Assembly (NCBI RefSeq): GCF_003696215.1
Contig: NZ_RFFG01000042.1
Location: forward strand, 1-64,000
DNA from: Actinomadura harenae
GTDB taxonomy: Bacteria; Actinomycetota; Actinomycetes; Streptosporangiales; Streptosporangiaceae
DNA: 64,000 nucleotides
Reading direction: 5' to 3'
Each line of letters opens with the position of its first letter. Within the stretch, counting starts at the first letter, position 1. Shown one piece after another: positions 1 to 8,317 of this stretch. The notes beneath the pieces are model-generated. The model was not told where the DNA came from. It did not search any database and saw nothing but the letters and a program-made list of their open reading frames with translations. Position numbers and translations under genes: made by a program.

Positions 1-1
1 G

Positions 2-223
2 CCCGCGCTCGCCCGCCCGGCCGCGGCGGCCGCGGCCATGGCGGCCGTCGTGCTCGCCGCCGACCACGCGGTCACCGTCGCGTTCGGGCAGGTCGCGGCG
101 GTGCGGCTCGTCGTCGCCGGCGGCCTCGGACTCCTCGCGTACCTGCTGCTCGCCGTCCCGAAGGACGCGTTCCTGCGCGTCGCCCACCGACTTCCGATCC
201 CCGCCATGTCCAAGGAGGGCTGA
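2..223 (+). CDS. C-terminal end of a polysaccharide flippase-like membrane protein (partial)
   Basis: The open frame enters from the left edge and ends at a TGA at 221-223, so only about 73 residues are visible. They are Ala/Val/Leu-rich with one clear membrane-spanning stretch, followed by a short polar tail ending in MSKEG. Position directly ahead of glycosyltransferase, Wzz-like and Wzy-like genes suggests the last helix of a Wzx/MurJ-type lipid-linked oligosaccharide flippase. The next gene's ribosome-binding site (AAGGAGG, 212-218) lies inside this gene's last codons, so the two are co-transcribed. The flippase assignment rests on context; other multi-helix membrane proteins would look the same here. 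Confidence 0.5.
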   Translation, partial: PALARPAAAAAAMAAVVLAADHAVTVAFGQVAAVRLVVAGGLGLLAYLLLAVPKDAFLRVAHRLPIPAMSKEG

Positions 224-228
224 CCGTC

Positions 229-1140
229 ATGCCGCTGGTGACCATCGCGCTGCCCGTGCGCAACGCCGGGGAACGGATCGACCGGGTCGCCCGGTCCGTG
301 CTCGGCCAGGACCACCCGGACCTGGAGTTCCTGATCTGCGACAACGCGTCCGACGACGACACCGGCGACCGCTGCCGCGCGCTCGCCGCCCGCGACCCCC
401 GCGTCACCTACCGGCGGCATCCGGAGAACATCGGGATCCTGCCGAACTTCATGAGCGCGGTCCGGCTGGCGTCCGGGGAGTACTTCCGCTGGGTCAGCGA
501 CGACGACGTGCTCGAACCGACGCTCGTGTCCCGGTCGCTGAAGGTCTTCGGCGAGGACGAGCGGCTCGTGCTCGTCACGTCCCAGACGTCCTACACGGGC
601 GACGACGGCGTCGTCAGCACGTCCCCCTTCAGCGACCGGGGGCTCGCGTCGGACGACCCGCTCGTGCGCTTCACGACGATGCTGCGGCTGCTGAACTCCA
701 GCCACCTCCTCATCGACCCGCTCTACGGCCTTTTCCGCCGGGACGTATTGCGGGCCCTGCCGCGCCGGAACATCCTCCGCGAGGACGAGGTGATGGCCAC
801 GAAACTCGCCCTCGCCGGCCCTTGGGGACACGTCGACGAGATACTCGCGCACCGCCATTGGAAGACCGAGAAACCGAGCGTTCTCGCCCGGCGCCTGGGC
901 GTTCCGTCATGGCAGGCGCACTGCGCGACGACCCTCGAATGCCTCGAGATCTACCGGTGGGTGGACGATCCCGCGAACACCCCGGAACTGACCGACGACC
1001 AACGGCGCCGCGCGCGGGCCGCCGTCCGCGCCACCTGGGCCCGCAGAGAACGGCGCGTGGCCGAACACCGGGCCCGGAGAATGGCCCGTCTCGCAACCGG
1101 TGCGATGCGCGGTGATCTGGGGTTTTCCACAGGCCGATAG
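229..1140 (+). CDS. Family 2 glycosyltransferase
   Basis: This 303-residue protein has a GT-A fold N-terminus: a VTIALPVRN strand-turn at residues 4-12, CDNASDDDT at 38-45, and the metal/nucleotide-binding SDDD at 90-93. It should transfer an activated sugar to a growing lipid-linked oligosaccharide at the inner face of the membrane. The last 60 residues are Arg-rich without a membrane helix, so it is probably peripheral. The ATG follows an AAGGAGG Shine-Dalgarno by about 10 nt, and the gene starts 5 nt after the flippase-like stop. Sugar and linkage specificity cannot be read from the sequence. Confidence 0.85.
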   Translation: MPLVTIALPVRNAGERIDRVARSVLGQDHPDLEFLICDNASDDDTGDRCRALAARDPRVTYRRHPENIGILPNFMSAVRLASGEYFRWVSDDDVLEPTLVSRSLKVFGEDERLVLVTSQTSYTGDDGVVSTSPFSDRGLASDDPLVRFTTMLRLLNSSHLLIDPLYGLFRRDVLRALPRRNILREDEVMATKLALAGPWGHVDEILAHRHWKTEKPSVLARRLGVPSWQAHCATTLECLEIYRWVDDPANTPELTDDQRRRARAAVRATWARRERRVAEHRARRMARLATGAMRGDLGFSTGR

Positions 1141-1265
1141 TGGCCATGGAGACGCCTGCACCGATGAAATCCGCATCACCCGGATGCACCATGACAGCGA
1201 CATCATCTGCCGGACGCGGCGCAGTCGACCGCCCTCGTCCTCACGGGGGCCGACCGGGGGCACAC

Positions 1266-2519
1266 ATGGGTTTCTGGAAGACGATCCTGGGCATCGCCCG
1301 GAACCGGCTCATAGGGCCGCCCGTCGTCGTGCTCGGCCTCGGCGTCGCGGCGCTCATGTTCGTCCTGACGCCGGTCACCTACGTCTCGTCCAGCCTGCTC
1401 GTGCTCACCACCCCGTCCGCCGGCGGCCTCGAGGACCCGAACCGCCCCGGATGGACGACCAACCCCCTGCTCCAGTTCAACGACGGCCTGAAGACGACCG
1501 CGGCCATCCTCATCCAGGCCGCCGGAACGGACGAGGCGCTCACGAAGATGGGCGCGGGCAAGGGCAGCCCCACCAAGGTCGTCATCAACGACGGCACCAG
1601 CAACGGCAAGGTGATGACCGCCAGCCAGACCGGCCCGTTCATCTTCGTCCAGGTCACGAGCACGCAAGAAGGGGCCGTCGCCGGGATCGTCCGGAACGCC
1701 GAACAGTATCTGCGCGGCGATCTGGTCGACCGCCAACGCGCCTTGGGCGCGCCCAGACAGACCTATCTGATGCTCACCGAAGTCGTCCCGGCTTCGTCGC
1801 CCCAGGCCAAAACGACCCAGAAATGGGAATTCTCCGGTGCGGCCTTCGCCGCCGTCGTCTGCTTGGGCTTCGGCATCGCTTACCTGAGCGCCCGCCGCCG
1901 AGCCCTCCGTGAGGCCGCCTCCGAAACCCCCTACGACTTCTACTACGGCACCACCACGGATTCCGCTCCCTTGCGTCCCGCCCGCCGCCCCGCCCTTCCC
2001 TCACCTTCGTCCGGGGCCGGCGCATACGACGCGTCCACCTGGGAGAACGGCACCGACCGTCCATCCCCCAACGGCGCGCCCACACCCCACGACTACAGCC
2101 TGCCCGCCCTAGGCGACCCCACCGAAACCGTCCACGACCAACCCCGCGAGGCGACACCAGCGGATCCAGCCGCACACTCCCGCGAGGAGGCGACAGCGGA
2201 TCCGGTCGAGCAACCCCGCGAGGAGGCACTGTCGCGTCCGGGTGAGAATTCGCCCGGGGGCGAGCGTGCGCACGTGGACGAGGGGGCGCGCGGGGGCGAG
2301 GGGGCGCGCGGGGGCGAGGGGGCGCGCGGCGGCGACTTCAAGGATTCGTTCGGCGGTGGTGGCGCGGCCCAGGGCGAGCACCGGCGCGAGCGCGGAGCGC
2401 GGGCGGCGAACGGACGGCAGGGGACGGCGGCGTTTGAGATCCTCGGCGCCGAGGCCTCGGCACGGGAACGGGAGGTGGGCGAGGACTCCGAGGACGCGCC
2501 CGCTCCCCGGGTGAGGTGA
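1266..2519 (+). CDS. Wzz/CapA-like polysaccharide chain-length protein with long disordered tail
   Basis: The start chosen is the ATG at 1266, 5-6 nt after a GGGGG tract, because the protein then begins MGFWKTIL like its downstream paralogue; the frame is open further upstream. An N-terminal helix (about 16-36) precedes an extracytoplasmic region, and a second helix follows near residue 190. This two-helix arrangement is typical of polysaccharide co-polymerases. The 200-residue cytosolic tail is Pro/Glu/Gly-rich and includes three copies of GARGGE encoded by an 18-bp tandem repeat. No Walker motif or Tyr cluster is present, so this is the adaptor type without kinase. It probably sets polymer length together with the paralogue and the Wzy-like protein downstream. 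Confidence 0.7.
   Translation: MGFWKTILGIARNRLIGPPVVVLGLGVAALMFVLTPVTYVSSSLLVLTTPSAGGLEDPNRPGWTTNPLLQFNDGLKTTAAILIQAAGTDEALTKMGAGKGSPTKVVINDGTSNGKVMTASQTGPFIFVQVTSTQEGAVAGIVRNAEQYLRGDLVDRQRALGAPRQTYLMLTEVVPASSPQAKTTQKWEFSGAAFAAVVCLGFGIAYLSARRRALREAASETPYDFYYGTTTDSAPLRPARRPALPSPSSGAGAYDASTWENGTDRPSPNGAPTPHDYSLPALGDPTETVHDQPREATPADPAAHSREEATADPVEQPREEALSRPGENSPGGERAHVDEGARGGEGARGGEGARGGDFKDSFGGGGAAQGEHRRERGARAANGRQGTAAFEILGAEASAREREVGEDSEDAPAPRVR
2280..2333. repeat. 18-bp tandem repeat, three units, in the Wzz-like tail
   Basis: Three consecutive 18-bp units rich in GGGGGCG and GCGCGC encode the GARGGE hexapeptide. The period is a multiple of three, so copy-number change keeps the reading frame. 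Confidence 0.8.
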
Positions 2520-2529
2520 ACACGGCGCG

Positions 2530-3267
2530 ATGGACTTCTGGAGCACGCTGCTGGTGCTGTTCCGGCGCTGGTACCTGACCGTCCCGGCGTTCGTGCTGTC
2601 GCTCGCGATGGCGGGCGCGGTGTTCGAACTGACGCCGTCGCACTGGGTCTCGACGTCCGTGCTGGTGCTGTCCAGCCCGAAGAACGGCGGCGACATCACC
2701 GTCGACCAGCGCAAACAGCCCAACCGGAACCCGCTGCTGATCTACGACCGGGGACTGAGCGAGACCGCCGCGATCCTCATCCAGATCCTCGGATCGCCCG
2801 AGGTCGGCCAGCGGATCGGCGCGTCGCCCGGCGGCTCCACCCAGGTCCAGGTGGGCAACGGCAGCAACAACCCCGAACTGCTCGACAACGGCAGCCCGTT
2901 CATCTACATCCAGGTGGACAGCACGTCCCAGAACGACGCCTTCGCCACCAACGCCAAGCTCGTGCAGCAGGCCCAGCGCGTCCTGGACGAACGCCAGCAC
3001 TCCCTTGGTGCGCCCCCGGCCACGTTCATCACCCTCAGCAGCGCCGTCCCGCCCACGACCCCGGTCGTCCAGCGCAAGGGCAAGAAGCGCGCCGCCGTGG
3101 CCTTCATGGCCTTCTCCGTCATCGTCTCGCTCACCCTCGCCTACGGCGGCGAGAGCTACGCCCAGTACCGCCGTCGCCGCCGCGAATCCGCCGGTGCCGG
3201 GAACAACCCCGCGCTCCGGCCCCACCCCGCCCCCAGACCAGAGCCCGAACCCGCCGGAGGGCACTGA
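2530..3267 (+). CDS. Second Wzz/CapA-like chain-length protein
   Basis: This 245-residue protein is a clear paralogue of its upstream neighbour: MDFWSTLL start, helix at about 15-35, the shared xLTPxxxVSTSVLVL pattern, a conserved NPLL...D.GL..TAAILIQ block, and a second helix at about 190-212. The tail is short, basic and Pro-rich instead of long and acidic. A GAGGTGA Shine-Dalgarno overlaps the end of the upstream gene. Two divergent copies in tandem suggest a hetero-oligomeric co-polymerase. No kinase domain is fused and none is encoded nearby. Confidence 0.7.
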   Translation: MDFWSTLLVLFRRWYLTVPAFVLSLAMAGAVFELTPSHWVSTSVLVLSSPKNGGDITVDQRKQPNRNPLLIYDRGLSETAAILIQILGSPEVGQRIGASPGGSTQVQVGNGSNNPELLDNGSPFIYIQVDSTSQNDAFATNAKLVQQAQRVLDERQHSLGAPPATFITLSSAVPPTTPVVQRKGKKRAAVAFMAFSVIVSLTLAYGGESYAQYRRRRRESAGAGNNPALRPHPAPRPEPEPAGGH

Positions 3268-3269
3268 CC

Positions 3270-4835
3270 GTGCCCGAGAACACCGCCCCTGGGCCCACCC
3301 CGTCCTCCCAAGCTCCGAACCTCAAGGACCACGGCCGCCAGGCCCCGTCCGTAGAACGGCCCCATGCGGCCCACATCGTCGGGAGGAATCGGGGACACGT
3401 CAGCGGATCCGGGCGGGGGCGGCGAGGAGCCGGGAGAGGCAGGGCTCCGGAAACGACCCGCGGGCGGGCGGGCGGGGTGGCGGCTCGGGCGGACGGTGCG
3501 ACGCTCGGGGTGATGTTCGCGCTCGCGACGCTGGTCGTCCCGGCGCGGCTGGTGGTGCGCGGGACGGGGATCTCGCTGACGCCCGCCGACCTCGTCGCGC
3601 TGGGCATGGGCCTGACGTGGCTGGCCGCGCAGTTCGTGACGAACTCGGGGGTGGCCAAGGGGCGGGCGGCGGCGCGGACGGTCGCGTCGTTCTACGTGGC
3701 GGTGATGTTCGCCTGTTACGGCGCGGCGAACAGCAGCTACCTGCCCGCGGACGAGCGGAACCTCCTCGATCACTCGCTGGTGCTGGCGGTGGCGTTCGCC
3801 GGGGTGACGCTGGCGGTGTGCGACGGCGTCCGGACGCTCGACCGGCTGGACGTCCTGCTGAAGTGGGTCGTGTCGGGCGGGACGGTGGCGGCCTTCGTCG
3901 GCGCGGTGCAGTACCTGTTCATGTTCGACCTGACCACGTACATGGTCGTGCCGTTGCTGCGGTACACGAGCGACGACAATCCGACGATCATCCCCCGCGG
4001 CGGGCAGCTGCGCGTGGCGGCCACGACAGGGCATCCGATCGAGTTCGGCATCGTGTGCACGATGGTGCTGCCGCTCGCGATCCACTACGCCCTGCGCGCC
4101 CGGCGCGCCGGAGAGCCCGCCTGGCCGTGGTGGGGGTCGGCGACGCTGCTGCTGTCCGGGATGCTGTTCTCGGTGTCGCGTTCAGGCGTGCTGACGCTGC
4201 TCGCGGTCGGCCTGGTGCTGCTCGCTGGTTGGCCCCCGCGGATGCGCACGCGCGCCCTCGTGGTGGTCGCGGCGTGCTCGATCGCCGTCCTGATGGTCGC
4301 GGGCGGGCTGGTCCGGGCCATCTACAACCTGTTCGCGAACGCGCAGGCCGACACCAGCATCACCGCACGCCAGCACCGCTACGGGCAGGCCGCGATGGAG
4401 ATCTCCAAGCACCCGATCTTCGGACGCGGCGACGGGACCTGGCACTTCCCCGTCTACAACGCCTTCGACAACCAATACATCATGTCGATGGTCGAGACCG
4501 GCCTGCTCGGCACGACCGCGCTCGTCCTGCTGTTCCTCGGCGGGATCTACTCCTCCATCCGCGCTCGCGGCAAGGCGTTCTCCGACCCCGACACCCGCGA
4601 CCTCGCCCTCTCGGTCACCGCCTCCCTCGCGGCCCCGCTCGTCGGCGCCGTCACCTTCGACCTCCTCTCCTTCGCGACCATCACCGGCCTCACCTTCCTC
4701 ATGATCGGCGCCGCCGGGGCCCTCCTCCGCATCACCCGCGAACAGGAATCCCCCACGGCCGTCCCCTGGCGCGTCCGCGCCCGGAACACCCGAGCCGCCC
4801 GAGCCCTCCGCTCCAAAGTCACCCCGACCCCCTGA
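3270..4835 (+). CDS. O-antigen ligase/Wzy-like polysaccharide polymerase
   Basis: This 521-residue polytopic membrane protein has about 75 mostly polar, disordered N-terminal residues and then roughly ten hydrophobic helices. A large periplasmic loop of the Wzy/WaaL type follows mid-protein: RQHRYGQAAMEISKHPIFG then GDGTWHFPVYNAFDNQYI. The HPIFGRG...HN.(Y/F) pattern is characteristic of O-antigen ligase/polymerase family proteins. The GTG start lies 2 nt after the preceding stop, indicating translational coupling. It probably joins repeat units exported by the flippase. Polymerase versus ligase cannot be settled from sequence; the Wzz-like neighbours favour polymerase. Confidence 0.75.
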   Translation: MPENTAPGPTPSSQAPNLKDHGRQAPSVERPHAAHIVGRNRGHVSGSGRGRRGAGRGRAPETTRGRAGGVAARADGATLGVMFALATLVVPARLVVRGTGISLTPADLVALGMGLTWLAAQFVTNSGVAKGRAAARTVASFYVAVMFACYGAANSSYLPADERNLLDHSLVLAVAFAGVTLAVCDGVRTLDRLDVLLKWVVSGGTVAAFVGAVQYLFMFDLTTYMVVPLLRYTSDDNPTIIPRGGQLRVAATTGHPIEFGIVCTMVLPLAIHYALRARRAGEPAWPWWGSATLLLSGMLFSVSRSGVLTLLAVGLVLLAGWPPRMRTRALVVVAACSIAVLMVAGGLVRAIYNLFANAQADTSITARQHRYGQAAMEISKHPIFGRGDGTWHFPVYNAFDNQYIMSMVETGLLGTTALVLLFLGGIYSSIRARGKAFSDPDTRDLALSVTASLAAPLVGAVTFDLLSFATITGLTFLMIGAAGALLRITREQESPTAVPWRVRARNTRAARALRSKVTPTP

Positions 4836-4866
4836 CCCGGGCACTCCCCCGTGGCGGGGCGGGTCA
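4833..4866. terminator. Convergent bidirectional terminator-like hairpin
   Basis: The stop codons of two convergent genes form the outer stem: TGACCCG at 4833-4839 pairs with CGGGTCA at 4860-4866, with an inner C5/G4 stem. There is no T-run, as is common in actinomycetes. Confidence 0.4.
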
Positions 4867-5886
4867 TTCGGTGCAGGGGAGGGGGCGGAGGGTGGCGGTG
4901 ATCTTGTAGGCCGGGTCGATGGTGACGATGGTGTTGCCGGTCCAGGTCTGGATGGCGTGGCACCAGGACTCGACGGGGGCGTAGGACCAGGTCTTGTCGA
5001 CCATGCGGTTGCCGCGGACGGTCAGGCGGCCGGCGACGTGTTTGAGCTGGATGCTGTAGGTGCCTCCTGCGACGAGGTTGTTCTCGACGGTGACGTCGCT
5101 GATGGTGCCGCCGGCGCTGTCGGCGAGGAACAGCGGGGCGGTGAAGTCGGAGACGCCGCGCTGGTCGAAGGTGTTGTGCCGGACGACCAGGTGGCGGGCG
5201 TCGTGGACGCCCCAGACCTGGATGCCGTCGGCGTGGTCGGCGCCGTTGGAGCAGTTCTTGACGAAGGAGTCGGTGATCTCGACGTCGCCGCCCTTCACCG
5301 CGTCGCCGGAGACCTTGAAGCCGTGGCTGAAGCCGCGGACGAGCAGGCCGGACGCGCGGTAGCGGGAGGTGCCGACGGCGTCCTCGCTGACGCAGCGGTC
5401 GGGGCGGCCCACGGTCGTGTCGGTGATCGTGAACGGGTGGTCGGCGTCCTTGTAGTCGTTGGTGACGCGGCCGTCGATCACGCTGTTGCGGATGGTCACG
5501 TCGTCGGCGGCGATGACCAGGTTGCCCGGGACGTGGACGCCGTTCAGGACGGTGCCGGGCTTGTCGATCAGCAGAGCGTCGTCGTCGACGTTCAGCTTGA
5601 GCTTGCGCGGGGCCGTGAGGGTGCGCGGGGCGCCCGTGCAGTCGGGGGTCGGGTAGGCCGGGCAGCGTCCGGGGCGGCCGGTCGCGGTCGAGTCGGCCGT
5701 CGGGACGTCCGTGGGCGTCGGTGGAGGGCCGGTCCTGGTGGGGGACGGGCCGGGAGTGGGCCCGGAGCTCGCGCCCGCGGGGGGTGACGCGGTCTTGTCC
5801 CTGCCCTGGCAGGCGGCGAGGCCGAGGACGAGGAGCCCCGCCGTCGCGACCGTCAGGGCCCGGCTGCGGCCGAACGACTCGGTCAT
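4864..5886 (-). CDS. Lipoprotein with right-handed parallel beta-helix domain
   Basis: The protein starts at the ATG at 5886; two upstream in-frame starts (5895, 5904) are possible. An N-terminal signal with lipobox LAAC (Cys26) is followed by a Pro/Thr/Ser-rich linker to about residue 75. The remaining 260 residues show repeated short beta-strands (VTIRNSVIDG, VEITDSFVKNC, LVVRHNTFDQ, VTVENNLVAGG) typical of pectate-lyase-like solenoids. An NCSNGADHADGIQVWG stretch resembles the catalytic or substrate groove of this fold. It is probably anchored outside the membrane and acts on, or binds, the exopolysaccharide made by neighbouring genes. Lyase, hydrolase or epimerase activity is equally possible. 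Confidence 0.7.
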   Translation of the reverse strand: MTESFGRSRALTVATAGLLVLGLAACQGRDKTASPPAGASSGPTPGPSPTRTGPPPTPTDVPTADSTATGRPGRCPAYPTPDCTGAPRTLTAPRKLKLNVDDDALLIDKPGTVLNGVHVPGNLVIAADDVTIRNSVIDGRVTNDYKDADHPFTITDTTVGRPDRCVSEDAVGTSRYRASGLLVRGFSHGFKVSGDAVKGGDVEITDSFVKNCSNGADHADGIQVWGVHDARHLVVRHNTFDQRGVSDFTAPLFLADSAGGTISDVTVENNLVAGGTYSIQLKHVAGRLTVRGNRMVDKTWSYAPVESWCHAIQTWTGNTIVTIDPAYKITATLRPLPCTE

Positions 5887-5999
5887 AGGTCGCATTGTGA
5901 GCACAGCGGCGGGACGGGCGGGGCGGTTCCCCGGCCGACGGCTGATTGTGGCCAGCCGGTTCCCACGGCCGCCCGTCCGGCCTGGTTACGTTGGTGGGC

Positions 6000-6935
6000 A
6001 TGGCGTCTCGGGGGGTGGAGGGCCGGGCCGGCGCGGTTCCCGTGGGTGTGGCCGCCGTGTGCGGCGTGCTGCTGGTCGCGGTGTACGCGCTGGCGGTGTG
6101 GACGGTGCCGGGACAGCGGTTCGAGGACGCGGTGCTGCGCGCGTCGTGGCCGGATCGTGAGTCGCCGGTGGTGATGGTGCTGGACCTGATCTCGGTCGGT
6201 TCGCTGGTGCTGTCGGCGGGGCTGGTCGGCTGGATCGGGCACCGGGCGGGCGGCCGCGCGATCGCGGTCGCGGCCGTCCTGATGATCTTCGCGACGGTGA
6301 CGACGACCGAGATCCTCCAGGCGGTGCTGCCGCGGCCGATCCTGCTCGCCCACGGCTTCCGCCGGGAGGACCGGTCGTTTCCGAGCGGGCACACGGCGGT
6401 CGCGACGGCCGTGCTCTGCGGGCTGCTGCTGGCCGTCCCGGTGCGGTGGCGGTCGTGGACGGCCCTGCCGGTGCTGCTGGGCTCGGCCGGGATCGGCGCG
6501 GCGACGGTGACGGTCAGCTGGCACCGCCCGAGCGACACCGTGGGCAGTGCGCTGATCGTCATGATCGGTGTGTCCCTCACGGTCGCCCTCCTCCGTCGCC
6601 GCGGTCTCCTTGTTCCACTCACCACAACGAACGACGGGGGGTGGATCGTTGGGGGCGTTCTCGGAATTGTTGTGACGGCGTCCACCGCGATCGCCGTTCT
6701 CGCAGGTCACAGGGCTGCGACGGCACTGGATCTGACGGGTGATCCCGATCTTGCGCCGCCGAGCGCGGTCGTCGCGGGCCGGGCCCTGGCCATCGCCGCG
6801 GCGGGCACGGCCACGCTGACGACGTTCCTCCTGCTGCGCGGTCTGGGGCCTGCCAGGAACGCGCGCACGAGGACGCTCAAGGACCCAGACGTCCGGCCGG
6901 TGAAGGACCGCCTAGCGAGTGAGCCGGGCGCGTAG
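6000..6935 (+). CDS. PAP2-family membrane phosphatase
   Basis: With the ATG at 6000 the protein has 311 residues and about seven helices. The PAP2 signatures are VLPRP (motif 1, weak), FPSGHTAVATA (motif 2) and SWHRPSDTVG (motif 3), carrying the catalytic His pair. The usual Arg six residues before the motif-3 His is replaced by Thr, a variation also common in actinobacterial homologues. It probably dephosphorylates undecaprenyl or decaprenyl pyrophosphate, recycling the lipid carrier of the polymer. A C-terminal extension with two or three more helices is unusual. Its 3' end overlaps the convergent rmlC gene by 24 bp. Confidence 0.75.
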   Translation: MASRGVEGRAGAVPVGVAAVCGVLLVAVYALAVWTVPGQRFEDAVLRASWPDRESPVVMVLDLISVGSLVLSAGLVGWIGHRAGGRAIAVAAVLMIFATVTTTEILQAVLPRPILLAHGFRREDRSFPSGHTAVATAVLCGLLLAVPVRWRSWTALPVLLGSAGIGAATVTVSWHRPSDTVGSALIVMIGVSLTVALLRRRGLLVPLTTTNDGGWIVGGVLGIVVTASTAIAVLAGHRAATALDLTGDPDLAPPSAVVAGRALAIAAAGTATLTTFLLLRGLGPARNARTRTLKDPDVRPVKDRLASEPGA

Positions 6936-7460
6936 GGCGGACCAGGGGCCGGCGGCCAGATCGCGGTCGCTGATCGCGGCCACTGGGAGCGGCCAGGGGA
7001 TCCTCAGGTCCGGGTCGTCGTAGCGGACGGACAGGTCCTCGGACGGGTCGTGTTCCCGGTTGATGCGGTAGCAGACGTCCGAGAGGGCGGTGAGGGACTG
7101 GAAGCCGTGCAGCATGCCCGGCGGGACGAACAGCGTCGTGAACGTCTCGTCGTCCAGGCGGACGGTCACGTGCTGGCCGAAGGTGGACGACCCCGGGCGC
7201 GCGTCCACGACGACATCGAGGACCGCACCCCGCGCGCAGCGCACGAGCTTGCCCTCACCTCGCCCCGAGCGCCCGTGCATGCCGCGCACGGTTCCATAGC
7301 GTGACCTGGACTGGCTGTCCTGAAGGAACGCGGCGGCGTCCAGCCCGTGCGCGGACGCGACGGCGGCGTCGAACGTCCGGGTGAACAGGCCGCGGTCGTC
7401 GTGGTGCGGTTCGGGGACGAACAGGAGCATCCCGTCCAGCTTGGTTCGCTCTACTCTCAT
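6912..7460 (-). CDS. rfbC: dTDP-4-dehydrorhamnose 3,5-epimerase
   Basis: This 182-residue cupin matches the RmlC family in length and layout. TKLDGMLLFVPEP and DDRGLFTRTFD form the N-terminal strand and substrate loop. The catalytic His lies in VRGMHGRSG (about residue 62), followed by KLVRCARGAVLDVVVDAR. FVPPGMLHGFQSL and the Tyr of SDVCYRINREHDP complete the site. It converts dTDP-4-keto-6-deoxyglucose to the L-lyxo form in dTDP-L-rhamnose synthesis, suggesting a deoxysugar in the polymer. The other rml genes are not in this window. Its start is only 5 bp from the divergent glycosyltransferase start; a GGTGAGG lies about 10 nt upstream, inside that gene. Confidence 0.85.
   Translation of the reverse strand: MRVERTKLDGMLLFVPEPHHDDRGLFTRTFDAAVASAHGLDAAAFLQDSQSRSRYGTVRGMHGRSGRGEGKLVRCARGAVLDVVVDARPGSSTFGQHVTVRLDDETFTTLFVPPGMLHGFQSLTALSDVCYRINREHDPSEDLSVRYDDPDLRIPWPLPVAAISDRDLAAGPWSALRARLTR
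7452..7457 (+). promoter_or_regulatory. TANNNT -10-like element for a leaderless glycosyltransferase transcript
   Basis: TACTCT ends 8 nt before the GTG at 7466, the right spacing for a transcript that begins at the start codon. It lies within the first codons of the divergent rfbC. No convincing -35 is visible. Confidence 0.3.
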
Positions 7461-7465
7461 ATGTC

Positions 7466-8317
7466 GTGGACCTCACCGAAGGGCCGGTTGTCAGCGTCGT
7501 CATTCCCGCGCACAACGAGGAGGCCGGGCTCGCCGGTCTGCTCGCCCGGCTCCTGGACGGGGCCGTTCCCGGGGAGTTCGACGTCGTGGTGGTCGCCAAC
7601 GCCTGCACCGACCGCACCGCCGGGGTGGCACGGGACGCGGGCGTCCGGGTCGTGGAGACGGAGACGCCGGGCAAGGCCAACGCGCTGCGGCTCGGCGACG
7701 AGTCCGCGCGCGTCTTCCCCCGGGTCTATGCCGACGCCGACGTCCTGCTCTCCGCGGACGGCGTCCGCGCGCTCGTGGAGGCCGTTCAGAAGCCCGGAGT
7801 GCTGGCCTGCGCGCCTCGGCCCGTGCTGGACCTGTCCGGTGCCGGTCCGGTCGCCCGGCGCGTCCACCGCGTGCACGAGGCCCTTGTGGCTCCGTCCCGG
7901 GGCCTCGCCGGGACGGGCGTGTACGTCCTGACCGAGGACGGGCACGCGCGGGTGTTCCCGCTGCCGGACGGCCTGCTCGCCGACGACGGCTGGGTCCACG
8001 CCTCGTTCGGCCAGGACGAGCGCGCCGTCGTCGCCGAGGCGGCCTCGGTGGTACGCCCGGCCCGGACCGTCCGGGCGCATCTGCGCCGGCGGGTCCGGGT
8101 CCGGCTGGGGAACCGGCAGCTCGCGGAGCTCGGACGGCCGGTGACCGCGAACCCGCTGCGGCTTCCGGATCTGCTCGGCCTCGTGCGCGTGCGGAGGGTC
8201 GGGGCCGTCGAGGCCGCCTGCTACCTTGCGGTGCTGGCGCTGGACAAAGCCCTGGCCCGGGTGCGGCGAGACCGTCCCGTCAGCTGGGGGACCGACGCCA
8301 GCAGTCGCCATTCCTAA
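7466..8317 (+). CDS. Family 2 glycosyltransferase
   Basis: This 283-residue GT-A enzyme begins VVSVVIPAHNEEAG (about 8-21), with ANACTDRT at 44-51 and YADADVLL (DXD-like) near residue 88. The GTG at 7466 is preferred because it puts the first beta-strand at the usual distance from the N-terminus; there is no Shine-Dalgarno, so the message is probably leaderless. No membrane helix is evident. It probably adds one sugar of the repeat unit. Its stop overlaps the stop of the convergent methyltransferase gene by 4 bp. Confidence 0.8.
   Translation: MDLTEGPVVSVVIPAHNEEAGLAGLLARLLDGAVPGEFDVVVVANACTDRTAGVARDAGVRVVETETPGKANALRLGDESARVFPRVYADADVLLSADGVRALVEAVQKPGVLACAPRPVLDLSGAGPVARRVHRVHEALVAPSRGLAGTGVYVLTEDGHARVFPLPDGLLADDGWVHASFGQDERAVVAEAASVVRPARTVRAHLRRRVRVRLGNRQLAELGRPVTANPLRLPDLLGLVRVRRVGAVEAACYLAVLALDKALARVRRDRPVSWGTDASSRHS

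Noticed and set aside
5946..5999. Upstream extension of the PAP2 gene
   Set aside because: The extra 18 residues lack family support and the ATG at 6000 suits the first helix.
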